From Brachypodium distachyon (Eukaryota > Streptophyta > Magnoliopsida > Poales > Poaceae), in the NCBI RefSeq assembly GCF_000005505.3, contig NC_016132.3:12390501-12454500 (forward strand): a DNA stretch of 64,000 bases, given 5' to 3'. Below the pieces are notes generated by a model. That model saw only the letters and a list, made by a program, of their open reading frames with translations. It had not been told where the DNA came from and did not search any database. This document shows, piece after piece, positions 1-10,187 of this stretch. Position numbers and translations under genes: made by a program. Within the stretch, counting starts at the first letter, position 1. Each line of letters starts with the position of its first letter.

Positions 1-535
1 TATGGTGTTTTTTGTGAGACTGTCTTGGATGGGCAGGTTCTCCTACTTGCATTTCCGATTTCTTTGACTATTGTATGGAAGGGGAGGGGGGGGGCTGAAA
101 TCTAACTATAAATGGTGGACGGTGTTAGCAGCCGTGGCTTGGGTGCTATGGCTAACCCGCAATGACATGGTGTTCAATAAAAAAATATGTGCTTCCTCTG
201 TGCAGGCTGTATTTCAGGTGCGGGCGTTACTTATACGCTAGAGAGCTCTTCTTCATGAAAAGCAGAAGACGCGGATGGACCATGTCCTGGAGATGATGGA
301 GAATCTTTTGCATGGCAATGGAGCTTGTGGTGCTCGTGTAGAGATAGGTTAGCTGATGCAATGATGTTGGTGAAACTCGGGTTGTTTTGTTGTGCTGCCA
401 GTTCTTCGTATACTTTGTTGGTCGGATGATGGTGGTTGGGCGTGTTGTTTGCTTGTATCGCTGGTAACGTCAGCTGAACCTCTGGGCTTTCTAATAAAGC
501 TGGGCTGAATAAGTCTTTTTTTAAAAAAAAAATTG
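1..535 (+). pseudogene. LINE (non-LTR retrotransposon) 3' remnant
   Basis: The + strand reads, with stops and frame changes, the end of a plant LINE ORF2. Around 112-185 it gives WWTVLAAVAWVLWLTRND, the conserved tryptophan-rich tail that follows the zf-RVT motif. A second frame continues to a TAG near 350. A short T/A-rich tract at about 515-532 may be the worn poly(A) end. The 5' part lies outside the window. No target duplication was found. It is a dead fragment; the LINE class is clear, the family is not. Confidence 0.6.
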
Positions 536-823
536 TATCAATATGTCCCCGAGCAAGCTTAGAGGTGGACATATATATAAAAGGATTACTTGGTAATTAG
601 AAGACTCGACGGAATCGGCAGGCCTCACACGACACGTTGGGTTTCGTCGGTTGTAACTGTGCAAGTTTCAAGAACGAACAAATGCTCTTTCATTTTCTGT
701 TTACGCATCTATTTTTAGTTTGTAAACCATGTAATTTAGGAATAGATAAAATTAATTACGACTACACTAATTATTGTGTAATTTTATCTTTATCTTTGCT
801 GCTGCTCAATTTGGAGTTTGGTA
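536..823. other. Intergenic, no gene seen
   Basis: AT-rich spacer between the LINE tail and the left end of the Mutator-like element. Short open frames here have no recognisable motif. I see no RNA gene or repeat. Confidence 0.5.
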
Positions 824-832
824 CGTACGTCC

Positions 833-1160
833 GGCTAATTTTATTTAAATAATACGAATTTTTTAATCATTTTTGAAAATAATACGCGTTTTTCAAAATT
901 TACAAAAATAATGTGGCCTCGGCCCGGGCGAGGCCGAATGGGGCCAGTCGGCCTGGCCCAAGCCGATTAGGCCCAGTCGGCATGGGCCAGGCCGACTGCA
1001 GGCCGCCGGCCTCGCCCGCGGGGCCCCCATGCGCCAGTCGGCCTGGCCCAGGCCGACTGAAGCCTAGTTGGCTTCGCCCAGGCCGACTGGCCCAGTTGGT
1101 TTGGGCCAGGCCGACCGGATTCAGTCGGTTTGTGCCAGGCCGATCGAAGTAATTCCATTT
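833..1160 (+). repeat. Left terminal inverted repeat of the MULE
   Basis: Starts GGCTAATTTT and is AT-rich to about 905, then very GC-rich with repeated CAGTCGGCCTGGCCC / GGGCCAGGCCGACTG units, which are themselves partly palindromic. It aligns over most of its length with the reverse complement of 8690-8905. The left copy carries about 55 extra AT-rich bases near 870-925, an imperfect internal duplication of the outer end. Confidence 0.8.
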
Positions 1161-1556
1161 TTCCTGTGACATTTTTTTCTGCGCCGATCCGAAGTAATTC
1201 CATTTTTTTTTTCGGATCCTTCCGGTCTTTTGAACTAAAATACTCGACAACATGGATAAAAGTAACACGCCGAATCCGATTCGAAATAATTAGTCTTCGC
1301 CGTTAGTTCGTTGCATGATCAACGCATACACGGCCGAAGCCCATTTTTTGTCTCGAATCCTTGCGGTTTTTTGAACTAAAAACTTGACAACTTGGATAAA
1401 GAGTAACATATATGGATAATTTGCTGGATAATTTTTGTGTCGATTCTTTGCGGTTTGTTTGAACTGAAAGACTTGACATTTGGATAAATTAACATACATC
1501 GATAATGTGCTGGTTACGGAACTAAGGCACGACTAAATTAACATACATTGGTAATA
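1161..1556. repeat. Three degenerate direct repeats inside the MULE left arm
   Basis: Three related stretches, about 1214-1270, 1353-1428 and 1440-1513, share the order CGRATYCTTBCGGT, TTTGAACTRAA, ACTYGACA and TGGATAAA...AACA. The last two also share GATAATNTGCTGG. A partial fourth follows at about 1531-1556. They lie between the left terminus and the 3' end of the GRF gene. Function unknown; they could be worn copies of a subterminal transposase-binding array. Confidence 0.55.
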
Positions 1557-1605
1557 CCGCAATTGGACATAATTAAAGATAGCAAATACATTAGAAACAC
1601 AAGCA

Positions 1606-2269
1606 CTACTGAGTCCACTTAGGCCATTTTCCGCTCGTATCGCCACGTTCTTCTGCAGCCTTTGTCACGGCGGCCCTTTCTCTTTACCTCTCCCTTTCTA
1701 CCTCACGAACATCCTTGTGCCTTCGTTCCTCCTCTTGCATCTCAAGCGCTTTCTCCCTGTTTTTCCTTAGTGCTTCGTCAATCCAACGACGTTGTTCCTC
1801 CCTATGCTCTTTCATCTCTCTCTCTTGCTCCTCTTTCTCCTGAGCTGCAGCTTTTTCCGCACGCTCCTCCGCGTGGAAACGCTACCATGCATTTCAGGAC
1901 CTTATTTTGATCTCTTCCGCCGCCCAATCCGGCATCTCCGTGTCAATCCAACGATACCACATGCATAGGGGCGGAGGAGACTACAAAAAAGCCTACTGTT
2001 ACAAATCTGATATGACACATAAAACATGTTTTAGAACACCTAAATGTGCTTACCGGAGGCTTGTCGTACAGCGAAACCGGGACAGGTGGTTCATACTCAT
2101 AGTTCGCGCACATGAAAATTCTCATGCCCAGCTTATCTGAAAAATCTATCACCTCCTTCACCTTGCATAGATTGCCGCACCAACACCTGAGATGTTCCAC
2201 CCCCCGAGGCAACATCGCATCTTTCATCCTCCTCGGCCTCTCGCTCTGGTTCGAGCAAGGAAAACTCAT
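1606..2269 (-). pseudogene. MULE second gene: GRF-type zinc-finger protein (pseudogene)
   Basis: Starts ATG at 2269. Exon 1 (2269-2054) encodes a short N-terminus, then RCWCGNLCKV and MRIFMCANYEYEPP, the C-x-C-G ... F-x-x-C pattern of GRF-type zinc fingers common in plant repeat-associated proteins. A GT-AG intron is inferred at 2053-1981. Exon 2 (1980-1606) opens SPPPLCMWYRWIDTEMPDWA, continues as a charged Glu/Arg/Lys helix, likely coiled coil, and ends GKWPKWTQ. Three in-frame stops (two at about 1886-1900, one near 1681) disable it while the frame is otherwise kept. It lies 3' of the transposase on the same strand and inside the same termini, so it is probably a passenger or accessory gene of the MULE. 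Its role is unknown. Confidence 0.7.
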
Positions 2270-2337
2270 TTGGGGACACTGGAATATTGGAAAAAACAGT
2301 AGTGGGAAGGATGCTTGAATGACTACCGGAGATGAGG

Positions 2338-2346
2338 TATTTATAG
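2338..2346 (-). promoter_or_regulatory. TATA box of the GRF gene
   Basis: On the - strand this reads CTATAAATA, about 70 bases upstream of the ATG at 2269, a normal plant TATA-to-start spacing. No competing TATA is nearer. Confidence 0.5.
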
Positions 2347-2530
2347 GCTCTCAAACTCATTCTCCCGCCACCGTTTCCCTCCTCTTTTTCCCGCTTGGTT
2401 TTCCCGCCTCCTTTTTGCGCCACCGTTTCTCGCCTCCTTTTCGCGCCACCGTTTCCCGCCTCGTTTTCCCGACATCGTTTCCCGCCTCCTTTTCCCACCT
2501 CCTTCTACCGCCACCATTTCCCGTCTATTT
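2345..2530. repeat. Imperfect tandem polypyrimidine repeats
   Basis: Roughly seven imperfect units of about 25 bases built on TTTCCCGCCTCC and GCGCCACCGTTT. It is pyrimidine-rich on + and purine-rich on -, directly upstream of the GRF gene TATA box. It may be a promoter-associated expansion. Confidence 0.55.
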
Positions 2531-5500
2531 TAAGTTGTCGATTTTAATTTCAGTCTTTCTATTGCATATGTATTTCAGTCCTGCCGTTATTTATATGCAA
2601 ATGTAACTTGAATAAGAATGCAAAAATTAGTAACATGTCTCTCTCATACATAGGTAGAAATATGTCTCATACATAGGACCTACATCCAAATATCAGGCAC
2701 GGCGTCTGGGACGGCGTTCCGGGGGTGCCTGTGGCGTGGTCCAGCCATACCTATGAGGTGGCACTACGTTGCGCGGAGGAATCACGGACCCATCCTCACG
2801 ATACTGTGTATCCTCCTGTGTGAGGTCTGGTGGCGGAGTACTGAACATCCAGTTGTGTTGGACAAAATAGTCCTCTCCTTGAGCGTGATCCTGCTCACTA
2901 CCCCACGAGGGTTCGGACAACGATGACTGATGCCCGTAGGCTCCTGCATGTGGACAAGTACTTAGCATTACAATTGCGTAGTAGTCATGGTAATGAACAC
3001 AATAGATAGAAATATACATACCCTGTGGCTGGGTCTGTGGACGAAACTCGAAGTTCCTCCTGGGACTCTGCTGGTGCTGCCACGACGAACCTCCAGCCTC
3101 AAAAGAGGGCTGCTGCTGGTGCCACGACGAACCTCAAGCCTCAAAAGAGGGCTGCTGCTGGTGCCAATAGTCGAAACAAGACTGCGGCTGGTGCCACGAC
3201 GAACCTCCGGCCTGCTCAGGAGGAGGTGGCCTGGGCGTCGACTGCTCTGGTAGACGTGGACGCGGGTGGTGTCGGGGGTGCAGTGCTTCCTGCTGACGTG
3301 GCCGCTGCTGGTGCGTGGACTGACGAGGGGGCCGTACGGACGCCTGGTGGTGAACGACGTCGGAAGTGCGGGTGCACGTGATAGCCACGTAAACAGAGCG
3401 TAGCTTCTCCTCCATTCGTCTGGATTCATCCATATCATTTCGGATGCGCCTGGACGGGCGTCTGCCTGTGCCTGTCCGCGGTAGCCCGGGGTCAGGGATG
3501 TACCGCCTTTCACCAGGGGTTACCTTGTTGAAATTGCCCATTGCACAAAACCCTAGCATCTCACCCGTCCATGTGCTAAGCACAGACTCTTTCGGGTAAT
3601 AGGGAGACACAAATGAGATTGCGTCCATCCCTAGCTGCCCGCAAGCAGCAAGTACATGTGAGCAAAGAAGGTGAAACAACTTTGGTTTGTTGCAGGTGCA
3701 CTTACACGTTGGCCACGCTTCATTTCCAATCTTCACCTCCTGTGTCCTCAATTCATTTCCAATGCCGAACTTGTCAGTTGGCAAGCGCACCTCAAACCTG
3801 TGTTCTTGATTACCGATGGCGACGACAGTATGAGACCTATCTTTTTCCATCTTCTCATCCATGTACTTCATAATCTTTTCACAGTACGGTGTATTTGGGT
3901 TGTTCATGATATGCATTTCAGCTCTCTGGCGTCTTTCTCTGAAATACTTCACCGTGCCATGGAAAATACCCTCGACGATGGCTGTAAGTGGTAAAGCCCT
4001 ATTTCTCCTCAAGACAAAGTTATATGTCTCTGCCAGGTTAATAGTCATGACACCGTACCTAGCGCCATGTGTGTCCTGCAGCAAAGACCACCGCTTCAGA
4101 GGCTCGTGCTCTATCCACTGCTGGAAGTTTTTAATCTGCTTCCCAACCCTTCTCCTAGTGCCGGGTGGGTCAAACCCTGGCAAGTCACAAAGCCCAACAG
4201 GTTCTTCTCAGATGGTCCTGTTCCAACTACTGTCTGTGCAGCCACTGCTGCTACATGTGCTGCTACCGCCGCGTTTCGTGCCGCTGTCCTCTCCCTAACA
4301 TGTTCCTTCGTGAACTCATCAAGATAACCACGTATCCTAGTGTACTTCCATTGTTGGTTCTGTTTGCAGAGTTTCTTGAATAGATTCATAAGTGACTTGT
4401 TCCTGAACTGCGAGAAGATGTTGGCCCCCAAATGCCGCATGCACCAACGACTATGCATGTCCTGCCATGGAGTTTGTTCATCAGGCCCAGGGTTTGTCAG
4501 TGTCCTTATCGCACTGAGTATGCCTGCATGTCTGTCATGAAGGATGCACACATTCGGCTTATCATGCACAATTGCTCTCTTGAGCTGCCTGAAAAACCAT
4601 AACCAACTTTCAGTGTTCTCACCCTCCATGAAAGCAAATGCGAGCGGAACGATTTGATTGTTGCCGTCTTGACCAATGGCGGTCAAGATCTGCCCCCTGT
4701 ATTTGCCAATGAGAAAAGTGCCATCTACGCATAACACCGGTCGACAATGATGGAAAGCTTGGACGCATACACCGAAAGTGAAAAACAGTCGTTGCAGCAC
4801 CCTCACAGTTGGATACTCTGGGTGCAGGAAGTGTTGGATGTCGACATAGGTGCCTGAATTACGGGCTTACAGTGTATGGAGGAGGCGGACAACAGAGTCG
4901 TACGAGTCGAAAAACGAACCAAATCTTTCCTCAAGAGCCCTCTGCTTAGCCCTCCAAGCCTTGCCATACGAAATGTTGTACGTAAACCTTACCCTGACCT
5001 TATGCATGATGGCCTTCACTTCCATTGCTTTGCTCTCCACTATCTCCGTGTAAAGCAACCGAGCAAGAAGCGTCGACGAGAGGTTACGATGGTCTTGAGG
5101 GATACTGGGAATGACACATGTGTGCAACACCAAGTCACTCACAACTCAATCTGTGTCATACTTAGGAACATAGCCATGCACCCTCTCGGGACAATCTATT
5201 TGTTCGCACTCCATTGTCAGATATTTTTGTGAAGAGACTGTTGTTTTGAAAACCCTTTGCATGGACATTGGCCAAGCAACTATGACATCCTGCAGATGTT
5301 TCTTGTCAGGAAATCTGGCACCCTTCGCAATGTTGTTCTGATTATATTGCCATGCAGAGTCATGCCCATCGTTCACGGTCATAGATGAAGAGAAGTGCGG
5401 ATTCCATGATGCAGGAATCGGCACCTCCTCTTCGTCCGACTCATGAGACTCATCGTCATAAGAACTACGACCATCTGTATCTTCATCCTCCATCTCGTTC

Positions 5501-5559
5501 TGCAAGTGACCATCTTCTTCGTCCGCATCTGCCTCGCCAGTGTACTCATCCTCTCCTAC

Positions 5560-6887
5560 TGTTGGGAATATGCCCTAGAGGCAATCATGTATGATGTAAT
5601 TCCCAATGTATTCATAAATATTATTAAGCTGTCCTTGTTTAAACATCTGATATGTATCATTGAATATGTGATTTGATTGTGGAACTATGTATTCATGTTG
5701 TTCATACTAAATTGTCCTTAGTCATTGAGGTTGTGCTGGACACATAACCTAGACTAATGTGAAAGTTGGCTGATGACTCGGTTCCACTTGTCATGGGCAT
5801 GGTGATGTCATTCCAGCTTACACGGACTCGGCTAAAGAGTTTAGCAAGTCGGACTGACCCATATTGAGATGCAACGAGTAAGTCGTCATTTGCATGTCTC
5901 AATCAATGTAATCTTTAGACCTGAGGTTATCGCACAATCCGAGTTGTGGATCACCAACTTAGGTTCTGTCAAACGTTGTTCCGTAACAGGGCAGTTATAA
6001 AGGCAGAGTTCGGGTTGACTGAGAATGAAGCCGTGTGATGTGGATAACCAAGATGGGATTTTGCCCCTCCGACTGGAAAGATATTCTCTGGGCCCTCTCG
6101 AGTGATATGATTCGGGAAGCATGGCCATGCGCGACTTGGTTAACTGTTAACCGGGTCGATCGACTAAGAGTTAGTCGGATGAATCGTATATCACAGATCG
6201 AGAAGAGAGTTGAACTATTAAAAGGATGACGATTAATCGCCTATAGTTTGACAAGGTATATCGTGAGGCAAAAGGGACTAAGACGTATGTCACATTGGAA
6301 GGTACGTCGTCATGACTCGATGGTACTTGAGAGTCGGCACGTTCTGCTAGGAACTGCTACCGATTGATCGATTGAGAGTCGGACTCCAATCGTGTCCAAG
6401 TCGCCATGAGCCTGCGGGGTCACACACTTAAGAGTGGGACCAAGTATTTGGTCGGGTTGGACCCGAACTGGAATTGGGCTGACAATGCGAGTTGGACTCG
6501 CAGAGTGGATGGGCCACAAGTGCTGGAGCCCACTTCCACTCGGTATATAAGCAGGGGCGTGGGATGCCTAAGGGGCACGGTTTTTCCACTCTCACGCGTT
6601 GAGAACCCTAGCCCGATTCAGTTCAACCGTCGCACCGGACCTAGTAGTCCGCCGCCGGAGCTCCTCCTCGCACGTGTGGATACCGACAGAGGTGCTGTAC
6701 GTTCAGCACTTCGACGATCGCGGGATTGGATCGGCTGGATCGGATCGAGGGACTGCATTGCATCAAGGCGCCGCATCGATAATCCGCAACTGCGCGTCTA
6801 GTGGTAATCCTCGTGGCCTTTTACCTCGGCTAGATCTTGAGAGTTCGCGTAGGAAAAGTTTTTTGTTTATCTCTACGCGCCCCTTCA
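5560..6887 (+). mobile_element. Solo LTR, probably Ty1/copia, nested in mudrA
   Basis: A 1328-bp block starting TGTTGGGAATATGCCC and ending CGCGCCCCTTCA (TG...CA ends), flanked by the perfect 5-bp duplication CCTAC (5555-5559 and 6888-6892). Removing it rejoins the transposase reading frame exactly. There is no internal domain or second LTR, so it is a solo LTR left by recombination. The copia assignment rests on the terminal sequence style only. Orientation is taken from the TATA box. Confidence 0.9.
6544..6551 (+). promoter_or_regulatory. TATA box of the solo LTR
   Basis: TATATAAG about 340 bases from the 3' end of the LTR, where a U3/R promoter is expected. It supports + orientation of the LTR. 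Confidence 0.55.
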
Positions 6888-7355
6888 CCTACTGCCCTGG
6901 AGCTCTGGCCTGATTCATAACCACCACCTCCAGCATTCGACACAGAGTTTGCATTGGACAAGTCATAACTTGATTCACCCTCACCTTCAGCTGGATTGGT
7001 CTCATGAGTGACAACCTGGATTAAGGCGACAGGTGTAGTTCCCCTTTTCTCGCAACTTTCTAACCAGCGCACCCACTTTGATGTCCGGTCTATCGGCCTC
7101 AAAACCCAAAAATTATTTGAATTTGACTTGGTCCACAATGCTTGCACACGGACGGTGTATGTTTCAGGATTGACCGCTAAACATCCTACCAACCATTCCT
7201 GCAGCTGACTAAACGTCCATGTTTGAGGGGCCGTTAGATCCAACTCCACATACTTAAACTGACTCAGATCAGCTCGATGCTCGGTTGTTAAGACAGTACC
7301 GGAACCATAGTAAAAAACAAACTTCACTACACCGGACATCTCTGATGCCTAAAAA

Positions 7356-8170
7356 AATGTTTAGACGCGTCAAATACTAAGCAGTACGGCATATAAAAAA
7401 TATTAATACGCGTCAAATAATGAGCAGTACGCCATATTAAAAATATTAATACGCGCCAAATACTGAGCAGTACGCCATATTAAAAATATTAATATGCGTC
7501 AAATACTGAGCAGTACGGCATATTAAAAATATTAATACGCGTCAAATATTGAGCACTACGGCATATTAAAAATATTAATACGCGTCAAATACTGAGCAGT
7601 ACGGCATATTAAAAATATTATGACGCGTCAAATACTAACCAGTACGGCATATTAAAAATATTAATACGCGTCAAATACTTACCAGTACGGCATATTAAAA
7701 ATACTAATACGCGTCAAATACTAACCAGTACGGCATATCAAAAAATTAATACGCGTCAAATACTAACCAGTACGGCATATTAAAAATATTAATACGCGTC
7801 AAATACTAACCAGTACGGCATATTAAAAATATTATGACGCGTCAAATACTGAGCAGTACGGCATATTAAAAATATTAATACGCATCAAATACTAACCAGT
7901 ACGGCATATTAAAAATATTATGACACGTCAAATACTAAGCAGTACGACAGATTAAAAATATTAATACGCGTCAAATACTGAGCAGTACGGCATATTAAAA
8001 ATATAAATACGCGTCAAATACTAACTAGTACGGCATATTAAAAATATTATGACGCGTCAAATACTAACCAGTACGGCTTATTAAAAATATTAATGCGCGT
8101 CAAATACTAACTAGTACGGCTTATTAAAAATATTAATACCCGTAAAATACTAAAAAGTACGACATTAACC
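7356..8170. repeat. 43-bp minisatellite, about 19 copies
   Basis: Tandem units of about 43 bases with the core CAGTACGGCATATTAAAAAT followed by ATTAATACGCGTCAAATACT and a short linker. I count about 19 occurrences of the AGTACG core, spaced 41-45 bases. Units differ by a few substitutions and small indels. The array starts immediately 5' of the transposase start codon and lies inside the MULE. Each unit carries small palindromes (GTAC, ACGCGT, AATATT). Confidence 0.9.
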
Positions 8171-8689
8171 GTTATCCAAAATAATGAGCACTGCCAAACG
8201 CTAAACATACTTCTGGCATCACCACCATTGCTCCAATCAAAACATATACATTGAAGCAGTACACACGTATTCTCATAAACATATACATTATAGGATAATA
8301 CGTGAGAGATTAGGATTTACCCTTGAAGCGTGTGAACCCAACCTCGAGCAGCCTCACGGTCACTGGATGAGCACCACCACCTCCAAACTCCTCCAAACCA
8401 CCAACATTGCTCCAACTTTGCACCACAAAATTACCTCCACATGGCCAATGAAAACAGTAGATCGAGGTGTCTTTGGGTGCCAACTAGGTAAGGGATGTGA
8501 TTTTGTGGTTAAAGGAATCAAAATGCACTAATTTGGGCTAGAAAATGGGGGCATTTGAGGAGGAAATGAAGAACAAGAAGAAACAGAAGAGAAGAAACGA
8601 GCAGAGGAGGAAGAAGCAGTGGGCGTGGCTGGGCTCGCTCTGCCCGGGGGGAGATGAGAAGAAAAGGAAAAAAGAAAAAGGAAAAGATT
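8171..8689. other. MULE right arm, no gene seen
   Basis: AT-rich to about 8500, then a purine-rich stretch (8545-8690) with many GAAGAA and GGAAAA runs. An open frame through the purine-rich part is lysine/arginine-rich low complexity and looks incidental. Confidence 0.5.
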
Positions 8690-8905
8690 CCCCGGCCTGG
8701 AGCCCACCAGGCCGCAGTCGGCCACGGCGAAACCGACTGGGCTTCAGTCGGCCTGGGCCAGGCCGACTGGCGGGTGGGGGGCCCGCGCGCTCGGCAGCCG
8801 GCCTGCAGTCGGCTGGCCGAGGCCGACTGGACTTAATCGGCGTGGGCCAGGCCGACTGGGCCCATTCGGTCTCAAAAATTCGTATTATTTAAAGAAAATT
8901 AGCCG
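8690..8905 (-). repeat. Right terminal inverted repeat of the MULE
   Basis: The reverse complement matches the left terminus: the outer GGCTAATTTTCTTTAAATA, then CCGAATGGGCCCAGTCGG and several further GGCCGACT/AGTCGGCC units in the same order as 925-1110. It lacks the AT-rich extra segment of the left copy. Confidence 0.8.
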
Positions 8906-8931
8906 TCCGTCCGTCCGTCCGTCCGTCCGTC
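8904..8931. repeat. (CGTC)n microsatellite at the MULE right border
   Basis: About seven CGTC units immediately outside the right terminus. It obscures the exact end of the element and its target duplication. Confidence 0.8.
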
Positions 8932-8949
8932 GGGCGATTCCCCGCTCAA

Positions 8950-9560
8950 TTCCCTAAAAAAACCGATCCGCCTCCTCTTCGTCCACGATGCCGCCTCCCG
9001 GCCTCCCCTCATCTCTCCTTCCCTTCCTCCTCCGCCGCCGACGTCCGCCCGGCCGCCCCCCTGCAGCCTCCTCTTCGAGGACGGCGCCCCTCTCTCTTGC
9101 TCTACCCGCTGCCTCTGCTCTCTCCCTTCCTCTGCCCGCTGCAATCAGAGCCGCCGCCGCTTCCTTCCTGTGCCAGTTCCCGCCGCCAAAGACGGGCGCC
9201 TGAGGAGAGGGCCGCCGGCCTCCGCCCGCTGTCCCTGCCCCCGCCGTTCGCCGCCCCCGCGCCCGCGCTCCTCCTCATCGAGCTGCCTCCGCCGCCCCCA
9301 CCCCCGCCCTCCTCTTCGAGGACGGCGCCTACGCCCGCCGCCGATCACCGCTAATGGAGGGACGTCGAGCGAGTCCACCTCCACCAGCCAGGTCGCTTCC
9401 AGTGCGTCCGCGTCCGCGGCTCCGGCCACTCGCGGCGCGCGTGCGTTTTGGGGACTCGCGGCGGGGCTCGTGAAACGGCGGTTCCGGCACGTCCTGGACA
9501 TCGTGGGCAGCTCCGTGGACTGCAACCGCTCCACTACTGCAGGTTATCTCCTTCCGCATC
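8950..9560 (+). other. CpG-rich block, possible first exon of an unknown gene
   Basis: A sharply GC- and CpG-rich island of about 600 bases beginning with CT-rich sequence like a 5' UTR. The longest + frame (about 9170-9592) contains AFWGLAAGLVKRRFRHVLDI and is followed near 9543 by CAG/GTTATC, a possible splice donor, but the frame has no clear ATG. An ATG at 9353 opens only about 38 codons in another frame. No downstream exons could be assembled. It may be a promoter-proximal gene relic. Confidence 0.3.
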
Positions 9561-9599
9561 TACAAAAGGCCAGGTACGAGCTATGGCTGTGAGTCTGAA

Positions 9600-10178
9600 C
9601 TTTACTTCTTTTTTTTTTTTTGAGGGAATGGACTTTACTACTCGCTGGACCACAAATGGGACCTTGAAATGCATTTTTTTGTGTGGATCTGAAAATAGCA
9701 GTGTACTGATGTTTGGATCTGAAAATAGACTTTGTATATAAAGGATTGTTGGTTGGATCTGCCAGCAAAGAAAGAGAAGCGCAGTAACATGACATGCAGA
9801 TTATTGTCTCAAAAAGTCATTGTGTAAGTGATTAGCGTGTGCATTTCATTAATGAGAATTAGTGAGACCATCATGCATTATTTAGCTGTCTCTTGTGGCC
9901 GACTTTTCTTTTACATCTGCAGCCATGTCTAACCTGCATAGCTTTCTACTTCCTTTTGCATATTGATTTCAACAGGTTTAGTGATCACAAACAAGAAATG
10001 ATCATGTCGGGTTTTATTTTTATATATGAAGCTTATATCTATCTAGATTATTTCTGCCAACTCTTCTCTATACAAAACCAGTTGGATGTTGGTTCATTTC
10101 TATTATTTGTTCCATTTCTAAGATGGTTTACTTTGTTGATGCATTTATGGTAAATACACTATGGCATCACAAAACCAG
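9600..10178. other. Intergenic, no gene seen
   Basis: AT-rich, with stops in all frames. A host segment AAACCAGTTGGATGTT occurs twice (about 10075 and 10171); the second copy is the insertion site of the next LINE. Confidence 0.5.
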
Positions 10179-10187
10179 TTGGATGTT

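Larger units (their letters stand above)
2693..7339 (-). pseudogene. mudrA-like MULE transposase (broken)
   Basis: Starts ATG at 7339 (MSGVVKFVFYYGSG). The N-terminal part runs to 6893, is split by a solo LTR (5560-6887) and resumes at 5559 in frame across the 5-bp duplication. An acidic linker and a MuDR-type domain (about 5400-4870) follow, then the MULE DDE core: D in CVDGT (about 4725), D in HDRHAG (about 4536), E in LAETYN (about 4030). A SWIM zinc finger (CKC...CSH, about 3706-3655) comes next. The C-terminus has GGSSWHQQQPSFEA repeats and an inferred 78-bp intron (3021-2944, phase 1), ending RRPRRRA. Lesions: TGA 5146-5148, TAA 4867-4869, a frameshift near 4183 and TGA 3134-3136. It would cut and join DNA at the termini; this copy cannot make a full protein. 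Confidence 0.88.
833..8905 (-). mobile_element. Decayed autonomous Mutator-like element (MULE), two genes
   Basis: About 8.07 kb bounded by long inverted termini: the left 833-1160 block and the reverse complement of 8690-8905 share the outer GGCTAATTTT-type end and a GC-rich inner part built of GGCCGACT/AGTCGGCC motifs. Inside, on the - strand, lie a mudrA-like transposase pseudogene (7339-2693) and a GRF zinc-finger pseudogene (2269-1606). A 43-bp tandem array lies upstream of the transposase. A 1.3-kb solo LTR (5560-6887) is a later insertion, so the original length was about 6.7 kb. The 9-bp duplication typical of the superfamily is not clear: GTACGTCCG beside the left end versus GTCCGTCCG on the right is suggestive, but the right flank is a CGTC microsatellite. 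Confidence 0.85.

Noticed and set aside
913..1268. Open frames on both strands in the GC-rich left MULE end
   Set aside because: Pro/Arg/Gly-rich translations of palindromic repeat units; no start context or motif.
3025..4540. Several + strand open frames of 66-145 codons across the transposase
   Set aside because: They are antisense to the mudrA frame, have no motifs and reflect its codon composition.
7356..8170. Regular repeat array resembling CRISPR
   Set aside because: Units are contiguous 43-bp tandem repeats without unique spacers, in a plant transposon; it is a minisatellite.
9145..9559. Arginine-rich - strand frames opposite the CpG island
   Set aside because: Compositional frames in very GC-rich DNA.
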